Shown here piece after piece: positions 17,765 through 27,273 of a stretch of DNA of 64,000 bases (positions are counted from its first letter, which is position 1; each line of letters opens with the position of its first letter). A program made the translations under genes and the position numbers. The stretch comes from Paraburkholderia acidipaludis NBRC 101816 (GTDB lineage Bacteria > Pseudomonadota > Gammaproteobacteria > Burkholderiales > Burkholderiaceae), in contig NZ_BAXZ01000020.1 of assembly GCF_000684975.1 (NCBI RefSeq), forward strand, positions 1-64,000. The letters run 5' to 3'. The notes beneath the pieces are model-generated. The model was not told the DNA's origin. It saw nothing but the letters and a program-made list of their open reading frames with translations, and did no database searches.

Positions 17765-18105
17765 TGAGGAGCCGTGCCAGGCGCTTTGCCGTCGTGCTCA
17801 CCGAGGGCGCCGAACACGACCTGGAGTCCATTTACGACCCTATTGCCGAATTCGACTGCGTAGCCAATGCGGATTACGTGCTCGATCAGCTGACTGGCGT
17901 GGTGGAAAATCTGTCGCGTTTTCCAGAGCGAGGCAGTTATCCGAAGGAGCTGGTAGCCCTGGGGATCAAGGAATACCGGCAAACCTCGTTCAAGCCCTTC
18001 CGCGTGATCTATCGTGTCCTCGACGCACAAGTGGTCATCTACCTGATCGTCGACGGACGGCGCAACATGCAGTCGATTCTCGCGCGCCGGCTGCTTGGCG
18101 CCTGA
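17764..18105 (+). CDS. RelE/ParE-family toxin
   Basis: A 113-residue toxin of the RelE/ParE superfamily. The N-terminal VVLTEGAEHDLESIYDPIAE matches the family's first helices, and the C-terminal FRVIYRVLDAQVVIYLIVDG matches its last strands. The pattern Y-R-V...V-x-I-x-x-V-x-D-G-R-R is usual for ParE, which poisons gyrase, but RelE-type mRNA cleavage cannot be excluded. The one-base overlap with the antitoxin supports a type II module. The gene ends 95 bases before ureD. Confidence 0.85.
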   Translation: MRSRARRFAVVLTEGAEHDLESIYDPIAEFDCVANADYVLDQLTGVVENLSRFPERGSYPKELVALGIKEYRQTSFKPFRVIYRVLDAQVVIYLIVDGRRNMQSILARRLLGA

Positions 18106-18200
18106 TTAGTGCCTGATTCGTGCCCGATCTGCGGGCACCTATTCGCATGCCATCGCCAAGGCCGCCGCACGCCATCCCTTCGTCCCCTTTCTGCTCCAGC

Positions 18201-19115
18201 ATGTCGCTCCACGAAGACCACTCGACGCTCGCCCCGCGCACCGCAACGCCTCAAGAATGGCTCGCACGCCTCGAACTCGGCTTCGCGCGCCAGGGGGCCC
18301 GCACGACGCTCGCGCATCGGCGACACACCGGACCGCTGCGTGTGCAGCGACCGCTCTATCCCGAAGGCGACGCGATCTGCCACGCGGTGATCGTGCATCC
18401 GCCGGCGGGCATTGCAGGCGGCGACCGGCTCGACATCGACGTGAATGTCGGCGCGCAGACCCATGCCGTGCTGACCACCCCGGGCGCCACGAAGTGGTAC
18501 AAGTCGAACGGCCGCGTGGCGCGCCAGCGTATCGCGATTCATGTTCACGACGACGCAAAGCTCGACTGGCTGCCGCAGAACAACCTGATCTTCGACCACG
18601 CGCACGCCGAACTCGACTTCTCGCTCACGCTCGGTGCGAACGCCACGGCGATCGGCTGGGACGCCGTGCAACTGGGCCGGCAAGCGGCGGGCGAGCGCTG
18701 GTCGGCGGGCATGCTGCGCTCGATTGCGCGTATTACGCGTATCGCGCGAGCCGCGCCCGATCACGCGCAGGCAGACAACGCGAGCGAACTGCTCTGGTTC
18801 GAGCGCGCTCTCGTCGATGCCGCCGATCCCCTGCGCGACGCACCGCAGGGGCTGGCCGGCTATCCGGCCTTCGGCGTGCTGTGGGCGGTGGGCCCCGCCT
18901 GTGACGACGAACTCGCGCAGCGGCTCGCGGCCACCCTGCCGTTCGACGCCGCCGTGCGCGGCGGCGCAAGCTGCGTCTGCCCGGGCGTGCTCGTGGTACG
19001 TGCGCTCGCCCGTTCGATGGAACCGCTGCAACAGCAACTCACGCGCTGCTGGACGACCCTGCGGCCGCTCGTGCACGGCGTCGAGGCGGCGCCGCTGCGC
19101 CTCTGGACAACCTGA
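18201..19115 (+). CDS. ureD: Urease accessory protein UreD
   Basis: A 304-residue urease chaperone that binds the apo-urease and, with UreF and UreG, guides nickel into the active site. Family motifs are [20 protein letters not shown] near the start, [19 protein letters not shown] and [13 protein letters not shown]. The ATG at 18201 gives the usual short N-terminus; in-frame upstream codons run into the gap after the toxin gene. It is separated from ureA by 251 bases that contain the sigma-54 promoter, so ureD is not driven by that promoter and must be transcribed from further upstream. Confidence 0.93.
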   Translation: MSLHEDHSTLAPRTATPQEWLARLELGFARQGARTTLAHRRHTGPLRVQRPLYPEGDAICHAVIVHPPAGIAGGDRLDIDVNVGAQTHAVLTTPGATKWYKSNGRVARQRIAIHVHDDAKLDWLPQNNLIFDHAHAELDFSLTLGANATAIGWDAVQLGRQAAGERWSAGMLRSIARITRIARAAPDHAQADNASELLWFERALVDAADPLRDAPQGLAGYPAFGVLWAVGPACDDELAQRLAATLPFDAAVRGGASCVCPGVLVVRALARSMEPLQQQLTRCWTTLRPLVHGVEAAPLRLWTT

Positions 19116-19121
19116 TCCCTG

Positions 19122-19138
19122 CGCACCGTTGCGGCGCA
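19122..19138 (+). promoter_or_regulatory. Possible NtrC-binding site upstream of ureA
   Basis: GCACC-N5-GGCGC at 19123-19137 differs by one base from the NtrC core GCACC-N5-GGTGC. It lies about 75-90 bases upstream of the -24 box, a reasonable enhancer distance. Only one copy was seen, so the call is tentative. Confidence 0.4.
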
Positions 19139-19211
19139 GTCTCGCACCATATCGCAGCGCGGCGCGCCGCCAGGGTGCGCAAATGCCTCGTGGATGGTGC
19201 GTCCCCCTCAT

Positions 19212-19227
19212 TGGCACGCACCTTGCA
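19212..19227 (+). promoter_or_regulatory. Sigma-54 (-24/-12) promoter of ureABCEFG
   Basis: TGGCACGCACCTTGCA is an essentially perfect RpoN promoter (TGGCACG-N4-TTGCA; GG and GC separated by ten bases). The predicted start near 19238 leaves a leader of about 130 bases before ureA. Together with the similar element before urtA it indicates joint nitrogen control of urea uptake and hydrolysis. Confidence 0.85.
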
Positions 19228-19366
19228 ATGTTCCTCCGTCGCCCCCGTGTGCCGGTTCAATTTGCTGCAATGCTTCCGTAAATGGCTTCCGGTATGCTCG
19301 CGCGAGAATGACCCGAGGCACACCCGCGGCCCGGCGGCGCGCCGGACGCCCAACCGACCTGGAACG

Positions 19367-19669
19367 ATGAAGCTCACGCCACGCGAGAAAGACAAGCTCC
19401 TGATCTTCACCGCCGCGCTGCTCGCCGAAAGGCGCCGCGCGCGCGGCCTGAAGCTCAACTACCCCGAGGCGGTGGCATTCATCAGCGCCGCGCTCATGGA
19501 AGCCGCCCGCGACGGCAAGACCGTCGCCGAGGTCATGCACTACGGCACCACGCTGCTCACGCGCGACGACGTGATGGAAGGCGTGCCGGAAATGATCCCC
19601 GACATCCAGGTGGAAGCGACGTTTCCCGACGGCACGAAGCTCGTGACCGTCCATCACCCGATTCCGTGA
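19367..19669 (+). CDS. ureA: Urease subunit gamma
   Basis: A 100-residue structural subunit of cytoplasmic urease, the standard length. The sequence [20 protein letters not shown] and the later [20 protein letters not shown] and LVTVHHPIP are hallmark UreA motifs. The ATG at 19367 gives the canonical N-terminus; longer in-frame starts would run through the sigma-54 promoter. It is the first gene of ureABCEFG and is followed ten bases later by ureB. Confidence 0.97.
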   Translation: MKLTPREKDKLLIFTAALLAERRRARGLKLNYPEAVAFISAALMEAARDGKTVAEVMHYGTTLLTRDDVMEGVPEMIPDIQVEATFPDGTKLVTVHHPIP

Positions 19670-19679
19670 GGAGACGCTC

Positions 19680-19985
19680 ATGATCCCAGGCGAAATGCTG
19701 ATCGACGACGGCGAAATCGAACTGAACGCCGGCCGCGAGACCCTCACCGTGACGGTGGCCAATACCGGCGACCGGCCCGTGCAGATCGGCTCGCACTTTC
19801 ACTTCTACGAGGTCAACGACGCGCTCTCGTTCGACCGCGAAGCCGCGCGCGGCTTTCGCCTGAACATTGCGGCGGGCACGGCCGTGCGCTTCGAGCCGGG
19901 CCAGGAGCGCACCGTCGAACTCGTGGCGCTGGCCGGCGAGCGCGCCGTCTACGGCTTCAACGGCAAGGTGATGGGCCCGCTCTGA
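19680..19985 (+). CDS. ureB: Urease subunit beta
   Basis: A 101-residue structural subunit of urease. [40 protein letters not shown] and the C-terminal [13 protein letters not shown] are diagnostic of UreB. It forms the (alpha-beta-gamma) heterotrimer with UreC and UreA that hydrolyses urea to ammonia and carbamate. A ribosome site (GAGGAGACGCTC) precedes the ATG at 19680. It stands 40 bases before ureC. Confidence 0.97.
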   Translation: MIPGEMLIDDGEIELNAGRETLTVTVANTGDRPVQIGSHFHFYEVNDALSFDREAARGFRLNIAAGTAVRFEPGQERTVELVALAGERAVYGFNGKVMGPL

Positions 19986-20025
19986 GCCGCTCGCTCGCAC
20001 GTCACGAATCCATCAGGAATCCGAT

Positions 20026-21732
20026 ATGACCTTGAAAATCGGCCGCCGCGCCTACGCGGAGATGTTCGGCCCCACCACCGGCGACCGCGTGCGCCTTGCC
20101 GACACCGAACTCGTCATCGAAGTCGAGCGCGACTACACGGTCTACGGCGACGAAGTGAAGTTCGGCGGCGGCAAAGTGATCCGCGACGGCATGGGCCAGT
20201 CGCAGCGCCTCGCGGCCGAGGTGGCGGACACAGTCATCACGAACGCCGTGATCGTCGATCACTGGGGCATCGTGAAGGCCGACATCGGCATCAAGGACGG
20301 GCGCGTCTGGAAAATCGGCAAGGCCGGCAACCCCGACGTGCAGCCGGCGGTGACTATCCCCATCGGCGCCTCGACCGAGGTGATCGCCGGCGAAGGGCAG
20401 ATCGTGACGGCGGGCGGCATCGACACGCACATCCACTTCATCAGCCCGCAGCAGATCGACGAGGCGCTCGCCTCGGGCGTGACGACGATGCTGGGCGGCG
20501 GCACGGGCCCCGCCACGGGCACCAACGCCACCACCTGCACGCCGGGCCCGTGGCACATGGAGCGCATGCTGCAGGCCGCGGACGGCTGGCCGATCAACCT
20601 CGGCTTCCTCGGCAAGGGCAATGTGAGCCTACCGAAGCCCGCCGAGGAGCAGATCGCCGCGGGCGCGATCGGCCTGAAGCTGCACGAGGACTGGGGCTCG
20701 ACACCGGCCGCCATCGACAACTGCCTGAGCGTTGCCGACGCCACCGACACGCAGGTCGCCATCCACACGGACACGCTCAACGAATCGGGCTTCGTGGAAG
20801 CAACCGTCGCGGCCTTCAAGGGCCGCACGATCCACACGTATCACACGGAAGGCGCGGGCGGCGGCCACGCCCCCGACATCATCAAGGTATGCGGCGAGGC
20901 GAACGTGCTGCCCTCCTCGACCAACCCCACGCGCCCGTACACGGTCAACACGCTCGACGAACACCTCGACATGCTGATGGTCTGCCATCACCTCGACCCG
21001 TCGATTGCCGAGGACATTGCGTTCGCCGAGTCGCGCATCCGCCGCGAGACGATTGCCGCCGAGGACATCCTGCACGACCTCGGCGCCCTCTCGATGCTTT
21101 CGTCGGACTCCCAGGCAATGGGCCGGGTGGGCGAAGTCATCATCCGCACGTGGCAGACCGCGCACAAGATGAAGATGCAGCGCGGCGCGCTGCCCGGTGA
21201 CAGCGCGCGCCACGACAACTTCCGCGTGAAGCGCTACGTCGCGAAGTACACGATCAACCCGGCCATCACGCACGGCATTGCGCACGAAGTGGGCTCGATC
21301 GAGCCCGGCAAATGGGCCGACCTCGTGTTCTGGGAGCCCGCGTTCTTTGGCATCAAGCCCTCGCTGATCCTCAAGGGCGGCATGATCGCGCTCGCGCAGA
21401 TGGGCGACCCGAACGCGTCGATTCCCACGCCGCAGCCGGTCCACTACCGCGAGATGTTCGCCACGCGCGGCCGGGCGCTCACCCAGACCTCGCTCACGTT
21501 CGTCTCCCAACTGGCGCTCGATCATGGCGTGACCGAACGCTATGGCCTGCAAAAGCGTGTGGTGGCCGTGCGCGGCTGCCGCAACGTGACGAAAGCCGAC
21601 ATGATCCACAACGCGTGGCAGCCGACGGTTACCGTCGATCCCGAGACCTATCAGGTGGTCGCCGATGGCCAGTTACTGACCTGCGAGCCCGCCACGGTGC
21701 TGCCGATGGCGCAGCGTTATTTCCTCTTCTAG
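20026..21732 (+). CDS. ureC: Urease subunit alpha (catalytic)
   Basis: The 568-residue catalytic subunit of urease. The nickel ligands expected from the Klebsiella enzyme are all present: His135 and His137 (GGIDTHIHF), the carbamylated Lys218 (GLKLHEDWG), His247 (VAIHTDT), His273 ([11 protein letters not shown]) and Asp361 ([10 protein letters not shown]). The mobile flap MVCHHLDPS carries the conserved Cys and His at 320-321. Length and motifs indicate a functional enzyme. It converts urea taken up by UrtABCDE into ammonia. It ends one base before ureE. Confidence 0.98.
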   Translation: MTLKIGRRAYAEMFGPTTGDRVRLADTELVIEVERDYTVYGDEVKFGGGKVIRDGMGQSQRLAAEVADTVITNAVIVDHWGIVKADIGIKDGRVWKIGKAGNPDVQPAVTIPIGASTEVIAGEGQIVTAGGIDTHIHFISPQQIDEALASGVTTMLGGGTGPATGTNATTCTPGPWHMERMLQAADGWPINLGFLGKGNVSLPKPAEEQIAAGAIGLKLHEDWGSTPAAIDNCLSVADATDTQVAIHTDTLNESGFVEATVAAFKGRTIHTYHTEGAGGGHAPDIIKVCGEANVLPSSTNPTRPYTVNTLDEHLDMLMVCHHLDPSIAEDIAFAESRIRRETIAAEDILHDLGALSMLSSDSQAMGRVGEVIIRTWQTAHKMKMQRGALPGDSARHDNFRVKRYVAKYTINPAITHGIAHEVGSIEPGKWADLVFWEPAFFGIKPSLILKGGMIALAQMGDPNASIPTPQPVHYREMFATRGRALTQTSLTFVSQLALDHGVTERYGLQKRVVAVRGCRNVTKADMIHNAWQPTVTVDPETYQVVADGQLLTCEPATVLPMAQRYFLF

Positions 21733-21733
21733 C

Positions 21734-22330
21734 ATGCGTACGATAGACAAACGACTCACCGCGAAGCTCGCACCGGTTCTGGTGCGGCGCGCACCCACGC
21801 TCACGCTGCCCTACGACGCGCGCTGCAAGAGCCGCTTCGCGGCCACGCTCGACACGGGCGAGGAAGTGGGCGTCGTGCTGCCGCGCGGCACGGTGCTGCG
21901 TGACAGCGACATGCTCGTCGCCGACGACGGCGCCCTCGTGCGCGTGGTCGCCGCCGCCGAAAGCGTGCTGCTGGTGCGCGCGCCCGACCGCCTCACGCTC
22001 ACGCGCGCCGCCTATCACCTCGGCAACCGGCACACGCCGGTCGAAGTGGGCGCGGACGAACTGAAGCTCGAAGCGGACCCCGTGCTCGAAGACATGCTCA
22101 AGCGCCTCGGCGCGCAGGTCGAGCGCGTGATGCTGCCGTTCCAGCCCGAAGCCGGCGCTTATGGCGGCGGCCACCGGCACGGCCACGACGAAACCTTCGC
22201 CGACGACTACGCGCTCGCCCAGCGCGTGTACGACGAGCATCATGGCCACGCGCATTCGCATGACCACGTCCACGGCCCCGATTGCGGGCACGACCACGGC
22301 CACGAGCACCACGGCCATGCGCATCGCTGA
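21734..22330 (+). CDS. ureE: Urease accessory protein UreE (nickel metallochaperone)
   Basis: A 198-residue nickel carrier. The N-terminal UreE domain ([32 protein letters not shown]) is followed by the metal-binding domain with [13 protein letters not shown]. The C-terminus from about residue 150 is very histidine-rich ([25 protein letters not shown]), a nickel reservoir as in Klebsiella UreE. It delivers Ni to the UreG/UreF/UreD-apo-urease complex. The gene overlaps ureF by 14 bases. Confidence 0.96.
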   Translation: MRTIDKRLTAKLAPVLVRRAPTLTLPYDARCKSRFAATLDTGEEVGVVLPRGTVLRDSDMLVADDGALVRVVAAAESVLLVRAPDRLTLTRAAYHLGNRHTPVEVGADELKLEADPVLEDMLKRLGAQVERVMLPFQPEAGAYGGGHRHGHDETFADDYALAQRVYDEHHGHAHSHDHVHGPDCGHDHGHEHHGHAHR

Positions 22331-22997
22331 ACTCACCGCGCTGCTGCACCTTGCGTCACCCGCACTGCCGATCGGCGCCTTCAGCTACTCGCAGGGACTA
22401 GAGGCGGCCATCGACGCGCACCTCGTCGAGAACGCCGACAGCGTCGCGCGCTGGATCGAGAGCGGCCTCGCAAACGTGCTGGCGTCGGGTGAGCTGCCGT
22501 TCGTCGCGCACCAACTCGAACGCTGGCGCATGCACGATGCAGCCGCGCTGATCGAAGCGAATACGGAATTCGTCGCGAGCCGCGAGTCGGCGGAACTGCG
22601 CCGCGAGACCTCGCAGATGGGCTGGTCGTTGCGACAGCTTTGCGCGCAACTCGAATGGGGGGACGCCGCGCGACTCGCCACGCTCGAACGCATGACACCG
22701 GTGGCACAGCCCAGTGCCTGGGCCTATGCGGCATGGGCTCACGACGCCGCGCCCGACGCAGCACTCGCGGCCTATGCTTTCAGTTGGGTCGAGAACCAGA
22801 CGGCGGCCGCGCTCAAGGCCGTGCCGCTCGGCCAGGTCGCGGGGCAACGCATCCTTGTCGCGCTGCGTCCCGTCATCGAGGCGGCCGTCGTCCGCGCGCT
22901 CGCCACGCCGCCCGATGCGCTCAATACCTTCGCACCGCAGCTCGGCATCCTCAGCGCGCGGCACGAATCGCAGTACTCGCGGCTTTTTCGCTCCTAG
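22317..22997 (+). CDS. ureF: Urease accessory protein UreF
   Basis: A 226-residue all-helical accessory protein. [20 protein letters not shown] is the UreF signature at the N-terminus. It bridges UreD and UreG on apo-urease and gates GTP-dependent nickel insertion. The start at 22317 lies inside the 3' end of ureE, in another frame, giving the standard N-terminus and indicating coupling. The C-terminal [19 protein letters not shown] is also conserved. Confidence 0.95.
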   Translation: MRIAELTALLHLASPALPIGAFSYSQGLEAAIDAHLVENADSVARWIESGLANVLASGELPFVAHQLERWRMHDAAALIEANTEFVASRESAELRRETSQMGWSLRQLCAQLEWGDAARLATLERMTPVAQPSAWAYAAWAHDAAPDAALAAYAFSWVENQTAAALKAVPLGQVAGQRILVALRPVIEAAVVRALATPPDALNTFAPQLGILSARHESQYSRLFRS

Positions 22998-23029
22998 CTT
23001 CGGATTACGAAATAAACAGGAATACCCGG

Positions 23030-23662
23030 ATGAACATCAAGCGCACGAAAAAGCTGCCGCCGCTACGCGTCGGCGTAGGGGGTCCAGTGGGCTCCGGCAA
23101 AACCACGCTGCTGGAAATGCTCTGCAAGGCGATGCGCGAGCGCTACGACCTCGTCGCCATCACCAACGACATCTACACGAAGGAGGATCAGCGCCTCCTG
23201 ACCGTTGCGGGCGCCCTGCCCGCCGAGCGCATCATGGGCGTCGAAACGGGCGGCTGCCCGCACACGGCGATCCGCGAAGACGCCTCGATCAACCTGGAAG
23301 CCGTGGACCAGATGCTCGCGCGCTTTCCCGACGCGGACATCGTGTTCATCGAGTCGGGCGGCGACAACCTCGCCGCCACCTTCAGCCCCGAGCTTTCCGA
23401 CCTCACGATCTACGTGATCGACGTGGCGGGCGGCGAGAAGATTCCGCGCAAGGGCGGCCCCGGCATCACGAAGTCGGACCTGCTCGTGATCAACAAGACC
23501 GATCTCGCGCCGCTCGTGGGCGCGAACCTCGACGTCATGGCCTCGGATGCGAAAAAGATGCGCGGCGAGCGGCCGTTCGTGATGTGCAACCTGAAGGCGC
23601 TGGAGGGGCTCGATCAGGTGGTCGCGTTCATCGAGAAGAAGGGGTTGCTCGCGACGGCCTGA
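23030..23662 (+). CDS. ureG: Urease accessory GTPase UreG
   Basis: A 210-residue SIMIBI-class GTPase that powers nickel insertion into urease. The P-loop [15 protein letters not shown] lies at residues 15-29, the metal-binding Cys-Pro-His motif in [15 protein letters not shown], and the guanine-specificity motif in [14 protein letters not shown]. Length is standard. It is the last gene of the urease operon and converges, 24 bases away, on waaA. Confidence 0.97.
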   Translation: MNIKRTKKLPPLRVGVGGPVGSGKTTLLEMLCKAMRERYDLVAITNDIYTKEDQRLLTVAGALPAERIMGVETGGCPHTAIREDASINLEAVDQMLARFPDADIVFIESGGDNLAATFSPELSDLTIYVIDVAGGEKIPRKGGPGITKSDLLVINKTDLAPLVGANLDVMASDAKKMRGERPFVMCNLKALEGLDQVVAFIEKKGLLATA

Positions 23663-23686
23663 AGTTCGTGACCTCAGGCCCGGCGC

Positions 23687-25045
23687 TCAGACGTCCAGCG
23701 AAGCCGCCGATGAAGAGGACGGCGAGGCAGAAGAAGCGGACTCCGGCAGCAGCGTCATGAGCACGTCCACCGTGCGCGCCGTAGCCCCGCGATGGCGCGC
23801 CGCAAAGGCAGCCGCAGCCGCCCCCATCGCCACGCGCCGCGTCCTGTCTTCGAAGAGCGCACGCAACGTCCGCGCGAGATCCGCCGGATCCTGCACCTGC
23901 AGCGCCGCGCCGGCCGCGACGGCGTCGGCGGTGGCCTGCGTGAAGTTGAACACGTGCGGGCCGATCAGCACGGGCACCCCCACGGCGCACGCTTCGATCA
24001 GGTTCTGTCCGCCGAGCGGCAACAAGCTGCCGCCGATGAACGCCAGATCCGCGGCAGCGTAGTACGCGCCCATCTCCCCCATCGAATCGCCCAATAGCAC
24101 CTTCACGTCTGGCGGCAGCGCACGCGGGCTCTCGTGCGACGGCGCCGCCGCAGCCGCGACGCTCGCCGCCCACTGCGAGCGCCGCACGAGCTTGAGGTCC
24201 TTGCGCGCGACCAGCGCAACCACTTCGTCGAAACGCTGCGGATGCCGCGGCACGAGGATCAGCAAGGCGTCGTCGAGGCCGAGCGCCGCGAACGCCTGCA
24301 GCACGAGTTCCTCTTCGCCCTCGCGCGTGCTGGCCGCAACCCAGACGGGCCGCGCGCCGATCGCGCGGCGCCATTCATGGCCGCGCGCAACGAGTTCCGG
24401 CGGGCTCGCCATGTCGAACTTCAGGTTGCCGAGCACGGCTACATTGCGCGCCCCGAGGGCGCTCAACCGTTCCGCGTCCGACGGGCTTTGCGCGAGCACG
24501 CGCGTAAAGCCGCCGAACACCTCTTTCACCGCCGCGCCGAACTTTGCCGCCCGCTTGCGCGAACGCGCCGACATGCGCGCGTTGGTCAACACGAGCGGCA
24601 CGTCGGCGCGCCGGCATTCGTCGATGAGCGTGGGCCAGACCTCGGTTTCCATCACGAGCCCGAGCGAGGGCCGCCACGCGCGCAGAAAACGGCGCACCGC
24701 CTGCGGCGTGTCGTAAGGCAGATAGCAGCGCAGCACGCGGTTGCCGAACAGCTGCTCGCCCGCGGCGCGGCCGCCGGGCGTCATGTGCGTGAGCAGCACG
24801 CGCGCGTCGGGCCGCGCCGCGATCAAGGCATCGACGAGCGGCTGCGCCGCCCGCGTCTCGCCCACCGAAACCGCATGCACCCAGATGAGCGGCCCGTCGT
24901 CCTCGGGCAGGCGCCCCGCCGAGTAGCCGAAGCGTTCGCCGATATGCTCGCGATAGCCGTGCTCGCGCCGCGACCGGATGAAAAGCCGCAACACGGCGAG
25001 CGGTGCAACGAGCCACCAAGCCGCGCGATAGACGGCCCTCAGCAT
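23687..25045 (-). CDS. waaA: 3-deoxy-D-manno-octulosonic acid (Kdo) transferase
   Basis: A 452-residue inner-membrane-anchored GT30 enzyme that adds Kdo from CMP-Kdo to lipid IVA. An N-terminal membrane anchor (about residues 3-22) is followed by PLIWVHAVSVGETRAAQPLV, the conserved WaaA acceptor motif with the catalytic glutamate. PEVW-type LVMETEVWPTLIDEC and the donor-domain FIGGSLLPLGGQNLIEACAV are also present. The start at 25045 removes a short unlikely extension. The serine-rich C-terminal tail is unusual but low complexity. It is last in the minus-strand waaC-kdoO-waaA cluster. Confidence 0.94.
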   Translation of the reverse strand: MLRAVYRAAWWLVAPLAVLRLFIRSRREHGYREHIGERFGYSAGRLPEDDGPLIWVHAVSVGETRAAQPLVDALIAARPDARVLLTHMTPGGRAAGEQLFGNRVLRCYLPYDTPQAVRRFLRAWRPSLGLVMETEVWPTLIDECRRADVPLVLTNARMSARSRKRAAKFGAAVKEVFGGFTRVLAQSPSDAERLSALGARNVAVLGNLKFDMASPPELVARGHEWRRAIGARPVWVAASTREGEEELVLQAFAALGLDDALLILVPRHPQRFDEVVALVARKDLKLVRRSQWAASVAAAAAPSHESPRALPPDVKVLLGDSMGEMGAYYAAADLAFIGGSLLPLGGQNLIEACAVGVPVLIGPHVFNFTQATADAVAAGAALQVQDPADLARTLRALFEDRTRRVAMGAAAAAFAARHRGATARTVDVLMTLLPESASSASPSSSSAASLDV

Positions 25046-25097
25046 CGGGCCTCCACCGCCATCGCGCAAAGCATGGGGTGCATGGGGATACGCGTGC

Positions 25098-25982
25098 TCA
25101 AACCAGTTCCTTGCCCTTGAGGCGTTCGAGTATGCCGAGCGGCGCCCAGTCCGGGTGCACCATGTCCTTCACCGGCAGGAAGAAGGTCTGCTCCATCATG
25201 AACTGGCCGGACATCACGGCGTGCGAGGTGTGATCGGAGAAGCACACCCAGACGCTGCCCGGCGGAAAGCCGATGGTCTCCTGCGGGCTCGACTTCTGGT
25301 AGTCGAGGTCGGCCTTCATGCCGTCGTGCAGATGCAGCATCAGATGGTCGTATTCGCTGCGCGGCGACTTCGTGATGTGCAGCAGATGCTGCAGCCACGC
25401 CGAGCCCGGCATCTGCGCCTTGATCTGCGGAAGAAAGCGCTTCGCCATGTCCTCGAACGGTTCGCCCACGCGCCATACGCGCGGCACGCCGCTCGGGTTC
25501 ACGTTCGTGAAGACGCGCAGGATGCGCTCGCCGTAGTTGGGGCGCGACGGAAACGCGTCCACGTGCAGGCGCGAATCGTCCTTGCGCCATGAAGTCTGAC
25601 GTGTCTCCACCTGATGCAGGCGCAGGCTGGTCGGCGCGACGCGCAGCTTGCCGTCGTACTCGGGAAAGAGGCCGTCGACGAGCGTGCGCGCGCAGCTCTG
25701 GTAGCGCGCAATGAGCGCGCGCACGGCAGACTGCGTGACCGCGTCGCCCAATACCCCATGCAGCGCGCCGCCGTTCGGGTCGAGGCTGATGTTCTTGCGC
25801 TTGAGGTCGGCAATGGCCGGGTCGAGCAGCGCGCGCTCGCCGCCTTCCACCGGAAACGCCAGGTTCGGAAAGTACAGCACCTTGCCCTGCTCGACGGCGT
25901 CGAGCAGCGTCTCGCGCGGCCGCGAAAGCTGCTGGCCGCGCCAGTCGCCGGAAGTGATTTCGATGATCTGGGATTCGTTCAT
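25098..25982 (-). CDS. kdoO: Kdo 3-hydroxylase, Fe(II)/2-oxoglutarate dioxygenase KdoO
   Basis: A 294-residue cytoplasmic dioxygenase resembling KdoO described from Burkholderia ambifaria and Yersinia pestis, which hydroxylates the outer Kdo of Kdo2-lipid A to D-glycero-D-talo-octulosonic acid (Ko). The iron-binding HxD is in RLHVDAFPSRP (His140, Asp142). The distal histidine is probably in FSDHTSHAVMSG (251 or 254). Its place directly between waaC and waaA strongly supports the assignment. It starts 30 bases after waaC. The family assignment is from memory of the sequence pattern, not a search. Confidence 0.85.
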   Translation of the reverse strand: MNESQIIEITSGDWRGQQLSRPRETLLDAVEQGKVLYFPNLAFPVEGGERALLDPAIADLKRKNISLDPNGGALHGVLGDAVTQSAVRALIARYQSCARTLVDGLFPEYDGKLRVAPTSLRLHQVETRQTSWRKDDSRLHVDAFPSRPNYGERILRVFTNVNPSGVPRVWRVGEPFEDMAKRFLPQIKAQMPGSAWLQHLLHITKSPRSEYDHLMLHLHDGMKADLDYQKSSPQETIGFPPGSVWVCFSDHTSHAVMSGQFMMEQTFFLPVKDMVHPDWAPLGILERLKGKELV

Positions 25983-26012
25983 GGTCGCCCCTGGAAGCGA
26001 TGGATCTGATGA

Positions 26013-27014
26013 CTACAGCAGCCCAAAGCCGGCCAGCGCGGCCTTGACCTGCGCGAGCGTCGGCGGCTGGCCGGCGGTGCCCAGGTTGGCGACGTTCGGC
26101 GACCAATAGCCGCCCGTCCGCCAGGCGGTCGCGAAATTGTACAACTCGACGGTCGGGCGCTTGAGCGCCGCCGCGATGTGCACTAGACCCGTATCAACGC
26201 CCACGGTCGCCGCCGCGCCCTCGATCAGGCCCACCACGGCGGGCAGCGAGAGCTTCGGCGGCACGATAGCCGCCTCCCCGAACTCGCGCGCGAGGCGCTC
26301 GCTCGTGGCCCGCTCCTCGTCGTTGCCCCAGGGCAGCACGAGCGAGGCGCCGCGCCGCACGAGCGCCTGGCCCAGCTCGATCCAGTTGGCGTCGGGCCAT
26401 TGCTTGTCGGCGCGGGAGGTGGCGTGCACGAATACCACGTAGGGCACCGGCAGGTTCAGGCCGACGCCGGCCAGCGCCTGGGCCGCGCGCGCGGTGTCGA
26501 GGCCGAAGTCGATGTCGTCGGTGGGCTGGGGCGGCGGCTCGTTCAGCGCCGCCGCGACCAGTTGCCGGGTGCGCTCGACCACATGAGTCCGCGGCTCGAT
26601 GCGGACCGCCCGGTCGTAGAAGAAGCGCACGGGCCATTCGTAGCCCGCGCCTTCGGTCCGGTTGCCGAGGCCCACGAGCGGGCCGCGGGCCCAGCTTGCC
26701 ACCCAGGCCGTCTTGATGAGGCCCTGGCAGTCGATCACGAGGTCGTACTTTTCGGCGGCGAGCGCGCGGCGGAACGCGCCGATCTCGCGCCAGTTGGCGG
26801 CTGAAAGGAGGCCCTTGCGCCAGCGGCGCAGCGAAAACGGAATCGCGCGGCGCACGCCCTGCACGAGCTCGACGAGCGACGCGAAGCTCTCCTCGACGAG
26901 CCAGTCGATCTGGGCGTCGGGATGCCGCCGCCGGATATCGGCAATCGCGGGCATGTTGTGGACGACGTCGCCCAGCGACGATACGCGCACGATGAGGATT
27001 TTTTGCACGCTCAA
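26013..27014 (-). CDS. waaC: LPS heptosyltransferase I
   Basis: A 333-residue GT9 enzyme that adds the first L-glycero-D-manno-heptose to Kdo in the LPS inner core, at the cytoplasmic membrane face. KILIVRVSSLGDVVHNMPAI at the N-terminus carries the conserved Asp of the GDVV motif. The donor-site ATVGVDTGLVHIAAALKRPT is typical of WaaC. It is the first gene of the minus-strand core cluster. About 260 bases without a gene separate it from the divergent ccdA-like gene. Confidence 0.93.
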   Translation of the reverse strand: MSVQKILIVRVSSLGDVVHNMPAIADIRRRHPDAQIDWLVEESFASLVELVQGVRRAIPFSLRRWRKGLLSAANWREIGAFRRALAAEKYDLVIDCQGLIKTAWVASWARGPLVGLGNRTEGAGYEWPVRFFYDRAVRIEPRTHVVERTRQLVAAALNEPPPQPTDDIDFGLDTARAAQALAGVGLNLPVPYVVFVHATSRADKQWPDANWIELGQALVRRGASLVLPWGNDEERATSERLAREFGEAAIVPPKLSLPAVVGLIEGAAATVGVDTGLVHIAAALKRPTVELYNFATAWRTGGYWSPNVANLGTAGQPPTLAQVKAALAGFGLL

Positions 27015-27198
27015 GAGAGAAATACCGGCGAACTGCGCCGAAAGATGCGTTAAAGGTTCGTGATTCTAGCGCGAGCGGGCGTGCCGTCGGGCAAAAGCAT
27101 GGGGGACGCCGCGTACGGGCCCTGGTGGGGCAACGGCGAGCGCGATGCCGGTTCTGCCACGAAAGGTCTGGAAAAGCCGGACCGTCGGGCTCCCAGGC

Positions 27199-27231
27199 AT
27201 GCGCATTCGGAATGTTGAAATGAATGCGCAT
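27199..27231. promoter_or_regulatory. 10-bp inverted repeat before ccdA, probable operator
   Basis: ATGCGCATTC (27199-27208) and GAATGCGCAT (27222-27231) are perfect inverted repeats separated by 13 bases. They lie 43-75 bases upstream of the antitoxin ATG, in the 259-base gap between waaC and ccdA (27015-27273), which shows no gene. CcdA-type antitoxins repress their own promoter by binding such dyads; that role is inferred. Confidence 0.6.
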
Positions 27232-27273
27232 TGATGGCACCATGACAGTGAAAATCATCCTCGGAGAATCCTC

